NCBI GenBank assembly: GCA_002310155.1
Contig: DBYF01000101.1
Location: 39,981-46,251 of the forward strand
Direction: 5' to 3'
DNA length: 6,271 nucleotides
From: Mageeibacillus sp. UBA1193
GTDB taxonomy: Bacteria > Bacillota > Clostridia > Saccharofermentanales > Saccharofermentanaceae
The position numbers were made by a program, and so were the translations under genes. A model generated the notes under the pieces. That model saw only the letters and a program-made list of their open reading frames with translations. It was not told where the DNA came from and did not search any database. Position 1 is the first letter of the stretch. Every line of letters begins with the position of its first letter. Shown piece after piece: positions 5,811-6,271 of this stretch.

Positions 5811-6089
5811 TTCCGACTGATTCAGTAATATTGTATTATTGTCGGAAAAGAAGATCCTCTTTTTCCGTCAAATCCTGTGATGCAGGGAGAAAGGTCGGAA
5901 AATCCCATCCCTTGATTCCGACTGATTTCAAATTTCATTGGAAGTTGTCGGAAATCCTGACCCGATTTTGCCGACTAAACTGCTTACTCGATCGAAACCA
6001 TCGGAAAACTCGACCGAATCTTTCCGACGAGAAAACATCCCAAGCAGATTCAGTCGGAAAACCCTGAAAAACTAAGAAAGACTTCCGAC
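5811..6089. repeat. Phased array of alternating TTCCGAC / GTCGGAA half-sites (53-base period)
   Basis: Eleven seven-base half-sites alternate in orientation. The TTCCGAC type starts at 5811, 5863 (TTCCGTC), 5916, 5969 (TGCCGAC), 6022 and 6083. The GTCGGAA type starts at 5841, 5894, 5947, 6000 (ATCGGAA) and 6053. Intervals between starts are 30, 22, 31, 22, 31, 22, 31, 22, 31 and 30. Seen as units, four 29-base imperfect palindromes (5841-5869, 5894-5922, 5947-5975, 6000-6028) are separated by gaps of exactly 24 bases. The half-sites often extend as AAAA outward from GTCGGAA and as CTGA after TTCCGA (5811, 5916, and inverted at 6053). Interiors and gaps are not conserved. The intervals are near 2, 3 and 5 helical turns. 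That fits binding sites for a DNA-binding protein stacked on one face, though stem-loops in RNA are an alternative. It belongs to no repeat class I recognise. Confidence 0.85.
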
Positions 6090-6153
6090 CTTTTTATTCC
6101 GGTTTGAAAAGCACTCGTCCTTGCAACTGGTCGTTTCTGATCAGCATATCTGT

Positions 6154-6182
6154 TTGACCAAACCCCTGAAAAATGATAACAT
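6154..6182 (+). promoter_or_regulatory. Promoter of tRNA-Leu
   Basis: TTGACC (6154-6159) matches the -35 consensus at five of six bases. After a 17-base spacer comes TAACAT (6177-6182), a -10 with the key T, A and final T, preceded by TGA (an extended -10). Transcription would start near 6189, about ten bases before the mature tRNA 5' end. Confidence 0.65.
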
Positions 6183-6199
6183 CACTTCATGCTTTTCAC

Positions 6200-6271
<72 letters not shown>

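Larger units (their letters stand above)
5705..6199. other. 495-base non-coding region between the kinase operon and tRNA-Leu
   Basis: No convincing gene is present. The longest open frame (5756-6067, plus) lacks a ribosome binding site, has a composition unlike any protein family I know, and runs through a repeat whose 53-base period is not a multiple of three. The region holds the kinase leader and -10 box (5705-5741), an unremarkable stretch (5742-5810), the half-site array (5811-6089), a degenerate extra TTCCGGT (6097-6103), an unremarkable stretch (6104-6153) and the tRNA promoter (6154-6182). An AT-rich patch at 5826-5840 sits within the first array interval. Confidence 0.7.

Noticed and set aside
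5841..6059. CRISPR array (29-base repeats with 24-base spacers)
   Set aside because: Unit lengths are regular, but only the outer 7-9 bases of each repeat are conserved and the interiors differ freely. CRISPR repeats are nearly identical along their full length. No cas gene is in the window.
5756..6067. 103-codon plus-strand open frame across the array
   Set aside because: It has no ribosome binding site. The 53-base repeat passes through all three frames, and the translation has no family resemblance.

Overview
The window looks like chromosomal DNA of a Gram-positive anaerobe, most likely a Clostridia-class Firmicute. The evidence is strong AGGAGG-type ribosome binding sites, two lipoproteins with Firmicute-style signal peptides, a small alarmone synthetase of the RelP/YwaC kind, a LuxR/NarL-type two-component pair, and moderate G+C. 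Genus cannot be given. No transposase, integrase, phage or plasmid gene is visible.

Layout. (1) 1-1368: 3' three quarters of lepA (elongation factor 4), open at the window edge. (2) 1406-1447: a near-perfect bidirectional terminator shared by lepA and the convergent next gene. (3) 1476-2198, minus: small (p)ppGpp synthetase. (4) 2199-2370: divergent intergenic region with an extended -10 promoter for the plus-strand genes. (5) 2371-3045 and 3120-3800, plus: two tandem paralogous lipoproteins of unknown function. (6) 3801-5704, minus: a sensor kinase and response regulator in an ATGA-overlapping operon. The regulator's stop codon directly abuts the stop codon of the second lipoprotein. (7) 5705-6199: a 495-base non-coding region dominated by a periodic array of TTCCGAC/GTCGGAA half-sites. 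(8) 6200-6271: the first 72 bases of a tRNA-Leu(UAG), cut by the window end.

How it may fit together. The kinase has a membrane-embedded sensor module and no large extracellular domain, the lipoproteins sit on the outside of the membrane, and YwaC-type alarmone synthetases are induced by envelope stress in Bacillus subtilis. An envelope-response neighbourhood is therefore plausible, but this is inference from position only.

The most unusual element is the array at 5811-6089. It has eleven short half-sites in strictly alternating orientation, with start-to-start intervals of 30, 22, 31, 22, 31, 22, 31, 22, 31 and 30 bases, giving a 53-base period. These intervals are close to 2, 3 and 5 turns of B-DNA, so nearly all sites face the same side of the helix. 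It lies between the two-component promoter and the tRNA and matches no element I can name.
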